Shown: positions 18,000 to 27,810, counted from the stretch's first letter. The stretch: DNA of 64,000 nt from an uncultured Planctomycetaceae bacterium (GCA_943787265.1 CALSLT010000017.1:186001-250000), one strand, 5' to 3'. Numbers and translations are program-made. Notes: generated by a model not told the origin, from the sequence alone.

Positions 18000-19663
18000 G
18001 TCCGACACCTTTCACTGGCTCGATCATCTTGTCGTTCTGGGATACCTCGCCATTTCGATTGGCCTTGGAATCGCGATGCGGCGGCAGAATTCACGCGAAG
18101 AGTTCTTTCAGGCCAGCGGCTCGATGGGGCGCATGACCGTCGGTCTGAGCGTCATGGCGACGCTGTTTTCAGCCAATAGTTTCATGATGTACCCGTCGAC
18201 GGCCTACGCGGTCAGTCTGACGGCGGGAGCGGCGTCATCGCGTTCTGGGCGATGGCTCCGGTCGTGATTTGGGTGTTTATCCCGGTCTACTCTCGACTGA
18301 AATGCAAAACCGCGTACGAGTACCTGGAGCAACGATTTCACGTCTCCGTACGTTGCCTCGCCAGCGGCCTGTTCATCCTGCTGAGAATCGGCTGGATGGC
18401 TTCCGCGACGTACGCCGCGTCGGTGGCCATCGCCACCATCTCGGGAGTCGACCAGTACGTGGTCATCATCAGCCTCGGAGTGGTCGCGATCTTCTACACG
18501 ATGCTCGGCGGTCTGCGAGCGGTGATGTGGACCGACGTGCTGCAGTTCTTCATCTTCGCCGGGACGATCATTTTCGCGTTGGGGTTGTTGATCTCGCAGG
18601 CCGATGGCGGCTTCTCAGGAATCGTCGAAACCTACACCAAAGGTCGAGACAACCTGATTGTTAACTTCGCCGTCGATCCCAAACTTCGCTTCGCGACGTT
18701 TGCCATGTTGATCGGAAGCTTCCTGGAAGGACTCTCGGCCTTCGGAGCCGACCAGGTCGCCGTGCAGCGTTACATCGCCGCGAAGGATGAGAAGACGTCG
18801 CAGTCCGGCTTCCTGATCAACATGCTCGGCCTGTCGTTCATCGTTCCGAGTCTGCTCTGCATCGGCGCCGGGCTGTTTGCCTACTTTGACCATCACCCTG
18901 AAGACGCTGGTCGCCGATGTTCGTTGAGAAGTGTCAGGAATCCAACAGCGCAATCGAGCACAATGCAAAGGACCGAGATCCAGCGATTCGTCTTGCCGCG
19001 GAACTGCGATTGCGGCCCGATGTTCGATAGCTCTGCTCTAGCCGACGACGCTAGTGCGTTCGAGGAATGTCGCTCAAGAAGTACTACTCCGGAAGCGGTT
19101 CCAGGCAGCTGCAGCAAGATTACATGACAAGCATCGTCGAGAATGGCCTCCAGGATCAGGCGCTGCCGACGTTCGTCCGGCTGAAGTTTCCGCCCGGCGT
19201 GGTCGGCCTGCTCGTTGCCGCGTTGATGGCGGCGACGATGTCGAGCATCGACTCGGGGATTCACTCCGTCACCACGGCGATCGTCGTCGACTTCCGAGAC
19301 CGGCTGTTTCCCAAACTCAGGCCTGCCACCGACGCCGGAGAAATGCGGATTGCTCGGATCATCCTCGTCATTGTCGGAGCGTTAGCCGTCGGGCTGGCGT
19401 GTTTTGTGGGAGAACTCGGAGACGTCTTCGCGGTCGCCAAGAAAACGACGGCGGCCTTCGGCGGCCCGTTGCTGGCGGTGTTCATCGTCGGGCTGTTCAT
19501 GCCGCGAGCGACCTGGCTGGGGGTCCTGCTGGGCACCTTCGCCGGAGCCGCCATCACCGTCTGGCAGATGGACGCTCACTCGGACTGGTTTTCGCTCTGG
19601 TTCTGGCCGATCGGATTCTTCTCGGCAATCGGACTTGTCTGTGATTTTGTCATTTGCTGGTGA
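18000..19663 (+). pseudogene. Sodium:solute symporter (SSS family), multiply frameshifted
   Basis: A symporter of the SLC5/SSS type is spread over several frames. It starts at the ATG at 18000 (MSDTFHWLDHLVVLGYLAIS), shifts frame near 18230 to give FWAMAPVVIWVFIPVYSRLK and the following membrane helices, breaks again near 18900, and resumes at 19067 with LPTFVRLKFPPGVVGLLVAALMAATMSSIDSG, the family's most conserved segment, to the stop at 19663. Between 18900 and 19080 the reading TLVADVR, EKCQESNSAIEHNAKDRD, ALADDASAFEECRS and KKYYSGSGSRQLQQDY can be assembled by hopping frames, so small indels rather than a large insertion explain it. At least five shifts are needed. The substrate would have been a sugar, amino acid or similar solute. 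Decay or poor sequence. Confidence 0.8.
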
Positions 19664-19761
19664 ATTCATTGACTTGCTGATTCCAGTTCTTGATGCTCGT
19701 TCGCAATCAGATTCCAGCCGTGGAGCGACGCCGGCCTCAAAAGTCGTCACGTTGACCTGGT

Positions 19762-20094
19762 CAGCGGTCATGAACTGACTCCCAAAGCTGACGCCTGACC
19801 GCTGGGTGTTTTGTCGAAACCAGAGCCGGTAAACTGGCCGTTCTTCCGTAGGTCAGACTCCGCCTGACCAAATACTTATGCAAAACAATCAATTCCAGGC
19901 TCGTCTATAGAAACCACGAAAAACGCCAAACACACGAAAACACCATAGGCTCGGTCGTGACCCAGCTCGAATGAGATTGCGGGGTCAAACCCCAGCCTAC
20001 AGATCAACGAATCAGGCAGTTTCATTTTCGTGTATTTTGTGTCTTTCGTGGTTGAAGACTGACCGAATGAGACTTCGTCAGGCAGAGCCTGACC
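19762..20094. repeat. Palindrome-rich spacer between symporter remnant and bioB
   Basis: The 19664-20119 gap holds no gene but four nested or adjacent inverted repeats: CAGCGGTCA/TGACCGCTG (19762-19770, 19796-19804); GGTCAGACTCCGCCTGACC (19851-19869), whose near-copy lies inverted at 20077-20094 as the hairpin GTCAGGC-AGA-GCCTGAC; and an imperfect pair of about 30 bp with the core ACCACGAAA (19913-19944 and 20023-20053). The arrangement looks like a small non-autonomous repeat element. Confidence 0.65.
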
Positions 20095-20119
20095 TACCTT
20101 GATGAAAACCGAGAATCCT

Positions 20120-21232
20120 ATGGCAACTGCTGAAATCGCTTCGAATTTGAATACCTGGTCCGACCTCGCTGATCGAATTCTTGCCGGTCATTCTCTGACG
20201 AAGGAAGAAGGGCTGGCGATCCTCAGTTCTGACGATACCGAGCTGCTGTCACTGCTCGACGCAGCCTGGCGAATCCGTCGTCACCACTTTGGCAACGACG
20301 TTCACCTGTACTTTCTGAAGAATGCCAAGAGCGGCCTTTGCGCGGAAGACTGCGGTTACTGCTCGCAGAATGTGAAGTCGACCGCTCCGATCGAAAAGTA
20401 CAACCTGCTGAACGAAGAAGAAATTCTGGCCGGAGCGAAGCAGGCCTACGATTCTCAGGCACGCACCTACTGCATCGTAACCAGCGGCCGAGGCCCGTCG
20501 AACAGCGACGTCGATCACGTCTCCAGCGTTGTGAAGAAGATCAAAGACGAGTACGGCCTGCACATCTGCTGCTGCATGGGAATCCTCAGTCCCGATCAGG
20601 CAACGACTCTGAAAGACGCCGGCGTCGACCGCATCAATCACAACCTGAACACCAGCCGGAAATACTACGACGACATCTGCACGACTCACACGTTCGACGA
20701 TCGCCTCGACACGCTGAAAGTCGCTCGCAACGCAGGCATGGAACTTTGTGCCGGAGTCATCGCTGGCATGGGTGAAGAACACGCCGACCTGGTCGACGTC
20801 GCGATTGAACTGCGAGGCATCAAAGTCGAATCGATTCCGGTCAACTTCCTGAACTCGATCGATGGCACACAGCTCGAAGGCAAGTGGGATCTGGATCCTC
20901 GCTTCTGCCTGAAGACACTCTGCCTGTTCCGTTTCGCCAATCCGGACGTCGAAATTCGCATCGCCGGCGGCCGCGAGGTCAACATCCGATCGATGCAGGC
21001 CATGAGCCTCTACCCGGCCAACTCGCTCTTCGTCAGCGACTACCTGACGACGAAGGGGCAGGCGGCGATGGAAGATTTCCGGATGATCGAAGACCTCGGC
21101 TTCAAAATCATCACCGGCGATGCCCGCACCGCCGAACTCCTCGCCGACCGCGAGAAAGCAGCAGAAGCCGCCGCTCAAGCCGGCTCATCCTGCAGCCCGT
21201 GCGGCGGCAGCAGCGAAGGCTTCAGTTGCTGA
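20120..21232 (+). CDS. bioB: Biotin synthase
   Basis: Radical-SAM enzyme that inserts sulfur into dethiobiotin to make biotin. The [4Fe-4S] motif CAEDCGYC is present within GLCAEDCGYCSQN, followed by TYCIVTSGRGPS, ICCCMGIL, RINHNLNTS and AGVIAGMGE, and later VEIRIAGGREVNIR carrying the second-cluster Arg. The ATG at 20120 (GAGAA about seven bases upstream) gives 370 residues; a TTG at 20099 or ATG at 20102 would add six or seven. The last 20 residues form an unusual Ser/Gly/Cys tail with four Cys. No other bio genes are nearby. The spacer upstream is repeat-rich (19664-20098). Confidence 0.96.
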   Translation: MATAEIASNLNTWSDLADRILAGHSLTKEEGLAILSSDDTELLSLLDAAWRIRRHHFGNDVHLYFLKNAKSGLCAEDCGYCSQNVKSTAPIEKYNLLNEEEILAGAKQAYDSQARTYCIVTSGRGPSNSDVDHVSSVVKKIKDEYGLHICCCMGILSPDQATTLKDAGVDRINHNLNTSRKYYDDICTTHTFDDRLDTLKVARNAGMELCAGVIAGMGEEHADLVDVAIELRGIKVESIPVNFLNSIDGTQLEGKWDLDPRFCLKTLCLFRFANPDVEIRIAGGREVNIRSMQAMSLYPANSLFVSDYLTTKGQAAMEDFRMIEDLGFKIITGDARTAELLADREKAAEAAAQAGSSCSPCGGSSEGFSC

Positions 21233-21244
21233 ATCGGCAATTCT

Positions 21245-21259
21245 GCAGGGTGGCCCTGC
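21245..21259. terminator. Short hairpin downstream of bioB
   Basis: GCAGGG-TGG-CCCTGC begins 12 bases after the bioB stop. A six-base-pair stem with a three-base loop; no T run follows, so termination is only a possibility. Confidence 0.35.
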
Positions 21260-21296
21260 GTGGCTGACGACTCGTAGGGTGCATAGTGACGCCATT

Positions 21297-21671
21297 TCAT
21301 GCTCCGACACACGCATCGAGCTCCATGAGTAATGCGTCCGTTTGGTTTTCGAGTTCAGTCGGATCTTCTCCTTCGGCAATTCTCATTCGAATACGCACGA
21401 GCGATACAAGTGCTGGAGAGCGAGTTCCTTCGCCAAGGCTATCACGCGAACACTCGGACATGTGCTGTTCAAGAGCCTGACAGGTTTCACTCGACAATCT
21501 TGCCGGATCAATGCAGATACTGATTAGTTCGCCACAGTGCTTCCGAATCAGTCGTTCACGCTGAGTCCCTTTGCCACAAATATATGTGAGCAGCCCGCCG
21601 ATGGTCGCCACAGGAAGCACTGCAAACCAAACCTGTGATCCTGTGTTGGCTGACAAATTGGGAGCGGTCAA
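21297..21671 (-). CDS. Small protein with one membrane segment, unknown
   Basis: 124 residues. A hydrophobic segment lies at about residues 14-34 (VWFAVLPVATIGGLLTYIC) and the remainder is soluble, with five further Cys or Met-Cys positions and a helical C-terminus (RIRMRIAEGEDPTELENQTDALLMELDACV). I do not recognise a family. The ATG at 21671 lies only a few bases from the insertion point of the two nested IS elements, so its promoter has been displaced and a longer N-terminus may have been lost. Confidence 0.45.
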   Translation of the reverse strand: MTAPNLSANTGSQVWFAVLPVATIGGLLTYICGKGTQRERLIRKHCGELISICIDPARLSSETCQALEQHMSECSRDSLGEGTRSPALVSLVRIRMRIAEGEDPTELENQTDALLMELDACVGA

Positions 21672-21680
21672 ACGGCCTAG

Positions 21681-22563
21681 GTCGTACGGACATTCAGACC
21701 ATGTCTGTGATTAGTGCTGCGAGCCAGATGAAGCCGGCGAAGTTCGCCGGCTTTTTCTCGTAGCGTGTGGCGATGCGGCGGCAGCGTTTGATTCTTCCAA
21801 AGAATCGTTCGATGAGATTGCGGTGTTTGTAGACCGTCCTGTTGTATCTCTTTTTCTTTTTGCGTCCGGCATTTGGCTTGATGCACACCTTTGCCCTGAG
21901 CTGTCGGGCACGCTTGCGGATCGCGTCTGAATCGTACGCGGCGTCAGCGATGATGGTGCCCACATCACCGCGTTTGAAGTCTTTGAGCAACTGTTCTCCC
22001 AAAGGAGCATCGCCAGGTTGACCGACCGTCAGCTGGAAGGTGACAAGCCGGCCGCTCCTGCCAGTTACTGCGTGAACTTTGGTCGTCAGTCCGCCACGAG
22101 AACGGCCAAGGCAGCGTCGTTCGTCAGCGTCTTCTTTTTTTCATCTGCCAGGCGGCGTCCGGTGGAAGCGACCGGGTGAGCTTTGATGCTGGTAGAATCT
22201 ATCTGTACTTCCTGCAATTCGTCTGTCAGTCCTGACTCACCGATGGCCAGGAAAATCCGCTCCCAGACGCCTCGGGAACACCAGCGATCGTACCGCTTCC
22301 AAACCGAGTTGGGTTTTCCGTATCGACCAGGAAGATCTTCCCAGGGAATGCCAGTTTTCAGCACAAACAACACGGCGTTGATAAACAATCGATTGTTACG
22401 ACCTGTCCGCCCTGGATCACTTTTCTTTCCCGGGATCAAACTCTTGATCACATTCCACTGTTCATCGCTCAGTTCATGACGTCGGACCATCGTGCTCCTC
22501 CTTGAGACGATAGACATCCTCATTCAAACTAACGACAAACAGCAAGATGAATGTCCGTACGAC
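21681..22563 (-). mobile_element. IS5-family insertion sequence (two-ORF, frameshift type)
   Basis: 883-bp element with perfect 16-bp terminal inverted repeats, GTCGTACGGACATTCA at 21681-21696 and its complement at 22548-22563. The four bases CTAG flank it on both sides (21677-21680 and 22564-22567), a target duplication of the kind made by IS5 relatives. It contains one transposase in two overlapping frames. It has inserted exactly at the left end of the IS630-type element, since the right CTAG includes that element's TA duplication. Confidence 0.9.
21694..22523 (-). CDS. IS5-family transposase, made by -1 programmed frameshift
   Basis: The first frame runs from 22523 (real start probably the ATG at 22487, MVRRHELSDEQWNVIKSLIP) to a stop at 22086. 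It encodes the DUF4096-type N-terminal part (NAVLFVLKTGIPWEDLPGRYG) and the first catalytic Asp (VQIDSTSIKAH). At 22140-22134 the minus strand reads A AAA AAG in frame, a classic slippery heptamer; a -1 shift there continues as EDADERRCLGRSRGGLTTKVHAV, reaches the second Asp (IIADAAYDSD) and the final Glu (NLIERFFGRIKR), and stops at 21694. With the shift the protein is a complete DDE transposase. Two-frame organisation is known in the IS427/IS1031 groups of IS5. Confidence 0.88.
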
Positions 22564-22566
22564 CTA

Positions 22567-23800
22567 GTGCTTCGTCAGTCTTTGGAATTGGGGTTCCCCG
22601 GTACTGTTGATTTTGAGACAAGTCTGGCAACCATGGAGGGTTGCTATGCAGAAGAAATATGTGGTTCGTTTGGCAGATAACGAACGGGAAACGCTTCTGA
22701 GCGTGGTGAAGAAGTTGAGCGGGTCATCGCAGAAAGTGCGGCGGGCACAAGTGCTCTTGAAAGCCGATGCTGATGGTCCGTGCTGGACGGACCGCAGAAT
22801 CGCGGAGGCCTTTGGTTGTCGAATTAATACGGTAGAGAACATTCGGCAGCGGCTGGTGACGGAAGGTTTCGAAATTGCTTTGAATGGAAAGCCACGCGAA
22901 ACGCCGCCACACGAGAAGCTCTTTGATGGTGAGCAGGAAGCGAAAGTGATTGCTCTGCGTCTGGGTAAACCCGCCCAAAGGTTTTGCCAACTGGACTCTG
23001 CGTTTGCTCGCCGAGAAAGTCGTGGAACTGAGCATCGTCGAATCGGTGAGTCACGAGACCGTTCGCCAGACGCTGAAAAAAACGGCATGACGCGACGGAA
23101 AATTCAGTACTGGGTCATTCCACCGGAAGCGAACAGCGAGTTCGTTGCTTGTATGGAAAACGTGCTGGACACGTACGCCCTGCCTTACGATGCAGACTTT
23201 CCAGTGCTCTGTATGGACGAGCAACCGGTGCAATTGCTTAAGGAAACTCGCGTCCCGATCGCTGCCAGTAGACAGCATCCACGCCGTGTTGACTACGAAT
23301 ACGAACGCAACCGCCAGCATTTTCATGTTCACCGAACCACTTTCCGGCTGGCGCACGGTGCATGTTCGCAAGCAACGCACCAAGGTCGATTGGGCTGTTG
23401 AGATGGAAGAACTTCTCCGCACGCGATACGCGAATGCACAAAAAGTGATTCTGGTCTGCGACAATCTGAATACGCACACCATGGGAGCTTTCTACGAAGC
23501 CTTTCCCGCCGACAAAGCTCGCGAGCTCGTCCGTCGCCTGGATTTTCGCTTCACTCCAAAGCACGGCAGTTGGCTGCCCCTTAATCATGAACAGGGCTCA
23601 GAGAACGAACTCAGCTCCATGACGCGTCAGTGCCTGAAGGATCGCCGCATCGTAGATATCGACGAACTTCGAACAGAAACGAATGCCTGGTCCGCTGCCA
23701 GCAACGACAGGCAGCGAGGTGTCGATTGGCAATTCACAATCGACAACGCACGCACCAAGCTCAAATCCCTCTACCCGCAAATCAAAGTATGACGAAGCAC
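22567..23800 (+). mobile_element. IS630-type insertion sequence, degenerate
   Basis: About 1234 bp with imperfect terminal inverted repeats: GTGCTTCGTCA at 22567 and its complement TGACGAAGCAC ending at 23800, extended by a few further matches. TA dinucleotides flank it (22565-22566 and 23801-23802), the duplication typical of IS630/mariner elements. It holds one transposase gene with several frameshifts. Its left TA was later used as part of the IS5-type target. Confidence 0.85.
22646..23792 (+). pseudogene. IS630-family transposase, frameshifted
   Basis: Starts at the ATG at 22646 (MQKKYVVRLADNERETLLSV). An N-terminal helix-turn-helix (RRIAEAFGCRINTVENIRQRLV) is followed by the catalytic core with the three expected acids: Asp in VLCMDEQPVQLL, Asp in VILVCDNLNTH and Glu in ENELSSMTRQCL. 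The frame is left near 22977 (one extra C in a CCCGCCC stretch) and regained near 23073 (one A missing in a run of A), then lost again near 23305 and read on in another frame to 23792. A short in-frame insertion before the catalytic Glu (about 23573-23600) is also unlike relatives. As it stands it cannot make a full transposase. Confidence 0.85.
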
Positions 23801-23952
23801 TAGGCAGGTTTCGTCAAGGCCGAATTCAAGACTCTCTCGTTGATCAGTTCGGCTCAACAGACCTTGCGAGACGTGAGGCTCACTCGCGACACTCAGGCTA
23901 CGTGTTCCGTGCCCGTCGCTGATACAACTCACGTTGCAGCAGGAAGTGCACC

Positions 23953-25377
23953 ATGAAGCCCGTCTGGACGCTTACCCTGTTGCTTAGCCTCGTGAGCTCT
24001 GCCTCGGCGGATATCGCTCCCGACCCTCTGGGCGGAGGTGCATCAATATCTCGACGCCCCAAGGGCAGTAAAACCATGGTCGCCATGGTTCACGAGATCG
24101 TACGAATCAGCGTTTCGCAAGACGCACCCTCGTTTCATGTCACGTTCCGCATGAAGAATACAGCGAATCAAACTGAAGCCATTCAGGTCGGATTTCCATC
24201 AAACTACAAAGATGAGCTGTTGAACTTCAGTGCTTCGATCAACGGAATGCCGGTAAGCGTTGAACACATAGTCGATAGCTATCAATCCGAAGGGGCACTC
24301 GGCACAGTCACGTACAGGACTTACTGGCATGTCTGGCCAATGCAGTTTCAACCTAAAAAGAGGTCACCGTTGACGTTCGGTATTCGTCGAAAACAGGGCC
24401 TCGTTACATGGCTGGGCAATTTTCAGCGACAAATCCATGGTCAGCAAAGCAATTCGTACGAGTAGCCGAAGCAGTCTTGCCGGCCGATGAGTTAGCCACA
24501 TTGCAGCCACGTCTCGGCTTGAAAGCATTTCGCTATATCCTGCGAAGTGGTGCCGGCTGGCATGGCCCCAATCGGAACATGTCGAGTTGAAGTCGAACTC
24601 AACGATCTCATGGTCGGTCAACCCGGGCGAGGATTTGGAGACGTGCCGATCGGAAAGTTTGAATTTCCTACGTCAGACATGGCGGTCTGGGAAACGAAGA
24701 ATCTGGAACCTTCCTTCAACCTCCACTTTGCAATGTTGACCGATATTACAACCAAAGAGATCGAAGAAGTGCAGAGTCGGATGTATGAACAATTCCCAGA
24801 CGATCCCGACGTTGCGGATATCTGCGCGAGATACGAACGGCAGTTCGGTCGATTTGCCAAAGCAGAGGAAATTGAACGGCAATTGTTCACAGCATGGCAG
24901 GATCGAATCGTGTTATGGGGACCTGATGCATCCACCATGTCGGCGTTGCAGAATTCGCAGAAGGTGTGGCAAATGATTTCTCGTGCATCGTGGAGACCCG
25001 GCGACAATGCAACCTGGAAACCACGTGATAGTAAAACGCCCCTTTCACGCTTGATGCTTCACCAAAGGACTGATGAGCTAGCTCCGATTGTTCGTCGAAT
25101 CGCCAAGCAGTTGAATGATCAAGCTGTTTTTCATGGCGCTGACACCCACTCCGCAACACTTCTGCGTGAACACCACTATCCGGAAGCTATCTCGTGGTGT
25201 GATCAAGTCGAAGCATTCGCACTGAATCGACGTCTGGCCGCGGCGATCGCAGTTGCTCTAGTTGCGTATCTCGTCTGCCGCGTGGTGGTATCGCAGTTTT
25301 TGGTGAGACGCCGTCGGGCCGCACTCGCCGATTCATCCGATAAGGCTCTCGGCATTAACCAGGACGTTGAGAAATGA
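23953..25377 (+). pseudogene. Exported DUF4424-like protein with C-terminal membrane anchor, frameshifted
   Basis: A Sec signal peptide (MKPVWTLTLLLSLVSSASA) is followed by an extracytoplasmic beta-type region. The first frame stops at 24465, but shifting at a five-A run near 24367 gives KKEVTVDVRYSSKTGPRYMAG, and a second shift at CCCC near 24573 gives GPIGTCRVEVELND, leading on to 25377. The joined product has about 470 residues. The features DAPSFHVTFRMKN, VDVRYSSKTG and YILRSGAGWHGPIG resemble DUF4424-type exported proteins. A transmembrane segment (AAAIAVALVAYLVCRVVV) and basic tail close the protein. Both breaks are single-base and in homopolymers, so they may be sequence errors. Role unknown. 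Confidence 0.6.
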
Positions 25378-25404
25378 ATGGTTGTCTCTGAAGTATGCTC
25401 TTGA

Positions 25405-26694
25405 CTAAGCCAGCAGGCTTTCGATCGGAAAGCAGTCGTCGTGAGCGACTGGCAGCGGCTGGCCACCGTTGTCGTACTCCATCATTTCTTCCGGCACGTC
25501 CAACGCTTTGAACCAGGTGTGGAAAAGGTGCCCGATGTCGTACTCCTCGTCGGCGACGAACGTTCCTTTGTCGTTCGTCTTGCCAACCGTCAGTCCGCGT
25601 TTGAGACCAGCTCCCGCCATGCCAACTGACCAGGCTTCCGGCCAGTGATCCCGGCCGACGTGCGAGTTGATCTTTGGCGTGCGGCCAAACTCGCTCATCG
25701 CGATGACCAGAACATTGTCGAGCATTCCGCGATCGTCGAGGTCTTCGATCAATGCCGCGAACGGCTGGTCAAATTTTCGAACCAGGCTGTAACTGGCGTT
25801 GAAATTGTCGCCGTGACTGTCCCAATGGTACGAGTTCACTTTGACGAAGCGGGCTCCCTCTTCGAGCATCCGCCGGCCGAGCAACATGTGCCGACCCAGA
25901 TTGTGACTCCCGTACCGCTCGACGTCGCGAGGATCGAGCTTCGATTCATCGAACAAGTGGGTACGGTCCATCAGTTTCTGAGCGACGTCAAAGACGTAAA
26001 AACTGGCATCGGCCGTTTCGGGGCGTCGCGAAGCTCGGTATTTCTGATTCAGCTTCTCGCGAAGTTCGTTGCGGACTTTGTCCCGTTCGGCCGTGACGTC
26101 AGTATGTCGGAGCATGTTCTCGGGAGGCTGACCATCGCCGAATGCCAGCGCACCGTACTTCGGTCCCAGAAATCCGGCATCCGTCGTTTTGAATCCGCCG
26201 CTGTACGGTTTGATCCAGACGTAGGGCGGCAGGCCAGAAGAAGTCGGCCCCATAAGTTTCGCAACTGCCGAGCCAAAGTACGGATAAACGACGCCGCGGT
26301 TCTTAGGATCGCCTCGATTGATCCGCGCAACTCCCGCGGAATGGCTGTTGTCCTGAGTGTGGACGCTGCGAAGCACCGCCAGGTGATGTGCAACCTTCGC
26401 GGACTTCGGCATCAACTCCGAGAACTGAATCCCCGGCACGGAAGTTTCGATTGACCGGAATGGCCCACCAAACTGCGTGTTCGGTTTTGGATCCCAGCTT
26501 TCGAGCTGACTCATTCCCCCGTCGAGCCAGACGAACAGAACCTGTTTATCGTTCTTTGCAACTTCCTCGGCAACAGCCGGCCCAAGCAGGCCACCTAAGG
26601 CCGCAGTGCCTGCCGCTCCCGCTGCGGCGCTGCCAAGCAATCGCCGCCGTGAAAAGCGATGTTCATGAGGAGTGCAGAGCGATGATTCAGACAT
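25405..26694 (-). CDS. DUF1501 protein, Tat-exported (sulfatase-like fold)
   Basis: About 429 residues from the ATG at 26694, where MSESSLCTPHEHRFSRRRLLG begins a twin-arginine signal; the longer frame from 26736 adds 14 residues. DUF1501 motifs follow: LFVWLDGGMSQLESWDPKPNTQFGGPF, HHLAVLRSVHTQDNSHS, GARFVKVNSYHWDSHGDNF, NVLVIAMSEFGRTPKIN and GRDHWPEAWSV. Asp, His and Glu positions match those of the alkaline-phosphatase/sulfatase superfamily, but activity in this family is unproven. Unlike the other two copies in this window it is not beside a DUF1549/1553 gene; it follows the sugar ABC permease, 70 bases behind it. Confidence 0.93.
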   Translation of the reverse strand: MSESSLCTPHEHRFSRRRLLGSAAAGAAGTAALGGLLGPAVAEEVAKNDKQVLFVWLDGGMSQLESWDPKPNTQFGGPFRSIETSVPGIQFSELMPKSAKVAHHLAVLRSVHTQDNSHSAGVARINRGDPKNRGVVYPYFGSAVAKLMGPTSSGLPPYVWIKPYSGGFKTTDAGFLGPKYGALAFGDGQPPENMLRHTDVTAERDKVRNELREKLNQKYRASRRPETADASFYVFDVAQKLMDRTHLFDESKLDPRDVERYGSHNLGRHMLLGRRMLEEGARFVKVNSYHWDSHGDNFNASYSLVRKFDQPFAALIEDLDDRGMLDNVLVIAMSEFGRTPKINSHVGRDHWPEAWSVGMAGAGLKRGLTVGKTNDKGTFVADEEYDIGHLFHTWFKALDVPEEMMEYDNGGQPLPVAHDDCFPIESLLA

Positions 26695-26763
26695 AAGCCG
26701 ACTCGCTAAAAGTGACGCCGAGAAACCGTCGCCCATGATAGCAACATCGACGGGAGCCTCACG

Positions 26764-27768
26764 TCAACTTCCCGATGCCTGCTTCGCCGCAAGTGCCGCT
26801 CGCCGTTTGGCGGCCATTCGTTTGACGACCTCGTCGACGATGACGCCCGCCAGAATCACGACGCCAATGATGGCAAACTCCAGCGTCGTTGGCATGCCGA
26901 GCAGGTTGATCGAGTTTCTCAGCAACGGCAGGATCGCCGCTCCGATAACGACTCCGAAGATTGAACCCTGACCGCCTCGTAAACTGCAACCACCAAGCAC
27001 GGCCGCCGCGATGGCATAGAGTTCGTAGAAGCTGCCGAAGTTGTCGGGCTGAATCGAGTTTGAATCGAGCGCGAAAAGGATTCCGCCGAACCCGGCGACC
27101 AGGGAGCACAGGACGTAAGCCAGCACGACCATTCGGTCCGTGTTGATACCGCTGTAGCGAGCGGCCTGTTCGTTTCGCCCCAGAGCCAGCAGGTACCGAC
27201 CATAGATCGTCTTGTTCAGGAAGATGGCTGCGACGATCGCCAGGCCAGTCATCAGCAGAAATGGAACAGGCAGATTGAATTCACCAATTCCGGGAAGGGT
27301 TCCCAGAGGAATCTTGCCGATGGCCAGGTATCGCAAGCTGTCGTAGTTGCCTTTGAAACCTTGAACGCTGTCGCCAGTCATCCACCGCGCGCAGCCTCGA
27401 TAAATCAACAATCCGCATAACGTCACAACAAATGGCTGCAGTTTGAGTCTCGTAATCAGCAGTCCGTGAATCAGACCGATGCTCGCTGACAGCGCAACCA
27501 CCGCCAGCAAGCCGGTAAACAACGAGGCTCCGTGCTCAATCAGAAGGTACGGCAGCATCGTACCGACAAGCCCAATCATTGAACCGATCGAAAGGTCGAT
27601 CCCGCTGGTAATGATCACCAGCGAAACACCAATTCCGATGATGCCGTAAAGCGACGCTCGCCGAATCAGATTCTCGAGGTTGTAGGCGTTTACAAAGTCT
27701 GGATTGGCGAACGCGGTCGCGATAAACACAACCAGGAACAAGCCTAGAATGCCAAGGTTCTTTTTCAT
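26764..27768 (-). CDS. Ribose-type sugar ABC transporter permease
   Basis: About 334 residues from the ATG at 27768; an upstream ATG at 27813 is possible but adds a polar stretch before the first helix. Eight to ten hydrophobic segments and the BPD_transp_2 pattern are visible: GIGVSLVIITSGIDLSIGSMIGL, GLLIYRGCARWMTGDS, GRYLLALGRNEQAARYSGIN and AVLGGCSLRGGQGSIFGVVIGA. It forms the membrane channel for a sugar importer with the ATPase gene immediately upstream on the same strand (142 bases away, the gap holding a perfect inverted repeat) and the binding-protein gene beyond that. The substrate is probably a pentose, hexose or related compound. Confidence 0.93.
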   Translation of the reverse strand: MKKNLGILGLFLVVFIATAFANPDFVNAYNLENLIRRASLYGIIGIGVSLVIITSGIDLSIGSMIGLVGTMLPYLLIEHGASLFTGLLAVVALSASIGLIHGLLITRLKLQPFVVTLCGLLIYRGCARWMTGDSVQGFKGNYDSLRYLAIGKIPLGTLPGIGEFNLPVPFLLMTGLAIVAAIFLNKTIYGRYLLALGRNEQAARYSGINTDRMVVLAYVLCSLVAGFGGILFALDSNSIQPDNFGSFYELYAIAAAVLGGCSLRGGQGSIFGVVIGAAILPLLRNSINLLGMPTTLEFAIIGVVILAGVIVDEVVKRMAAKRRAALAAKQASGS

Positions 27769-27810
27769 CGTTATATCAATAATGCTGAGATCAGGACTGA
27801 GGTTATTGAC

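Noticed and set aside
20249..21178. 309-residue minus-strand frame
   Set aside because: Antisense shadow of bioB, caused by GC-skewed codon use.
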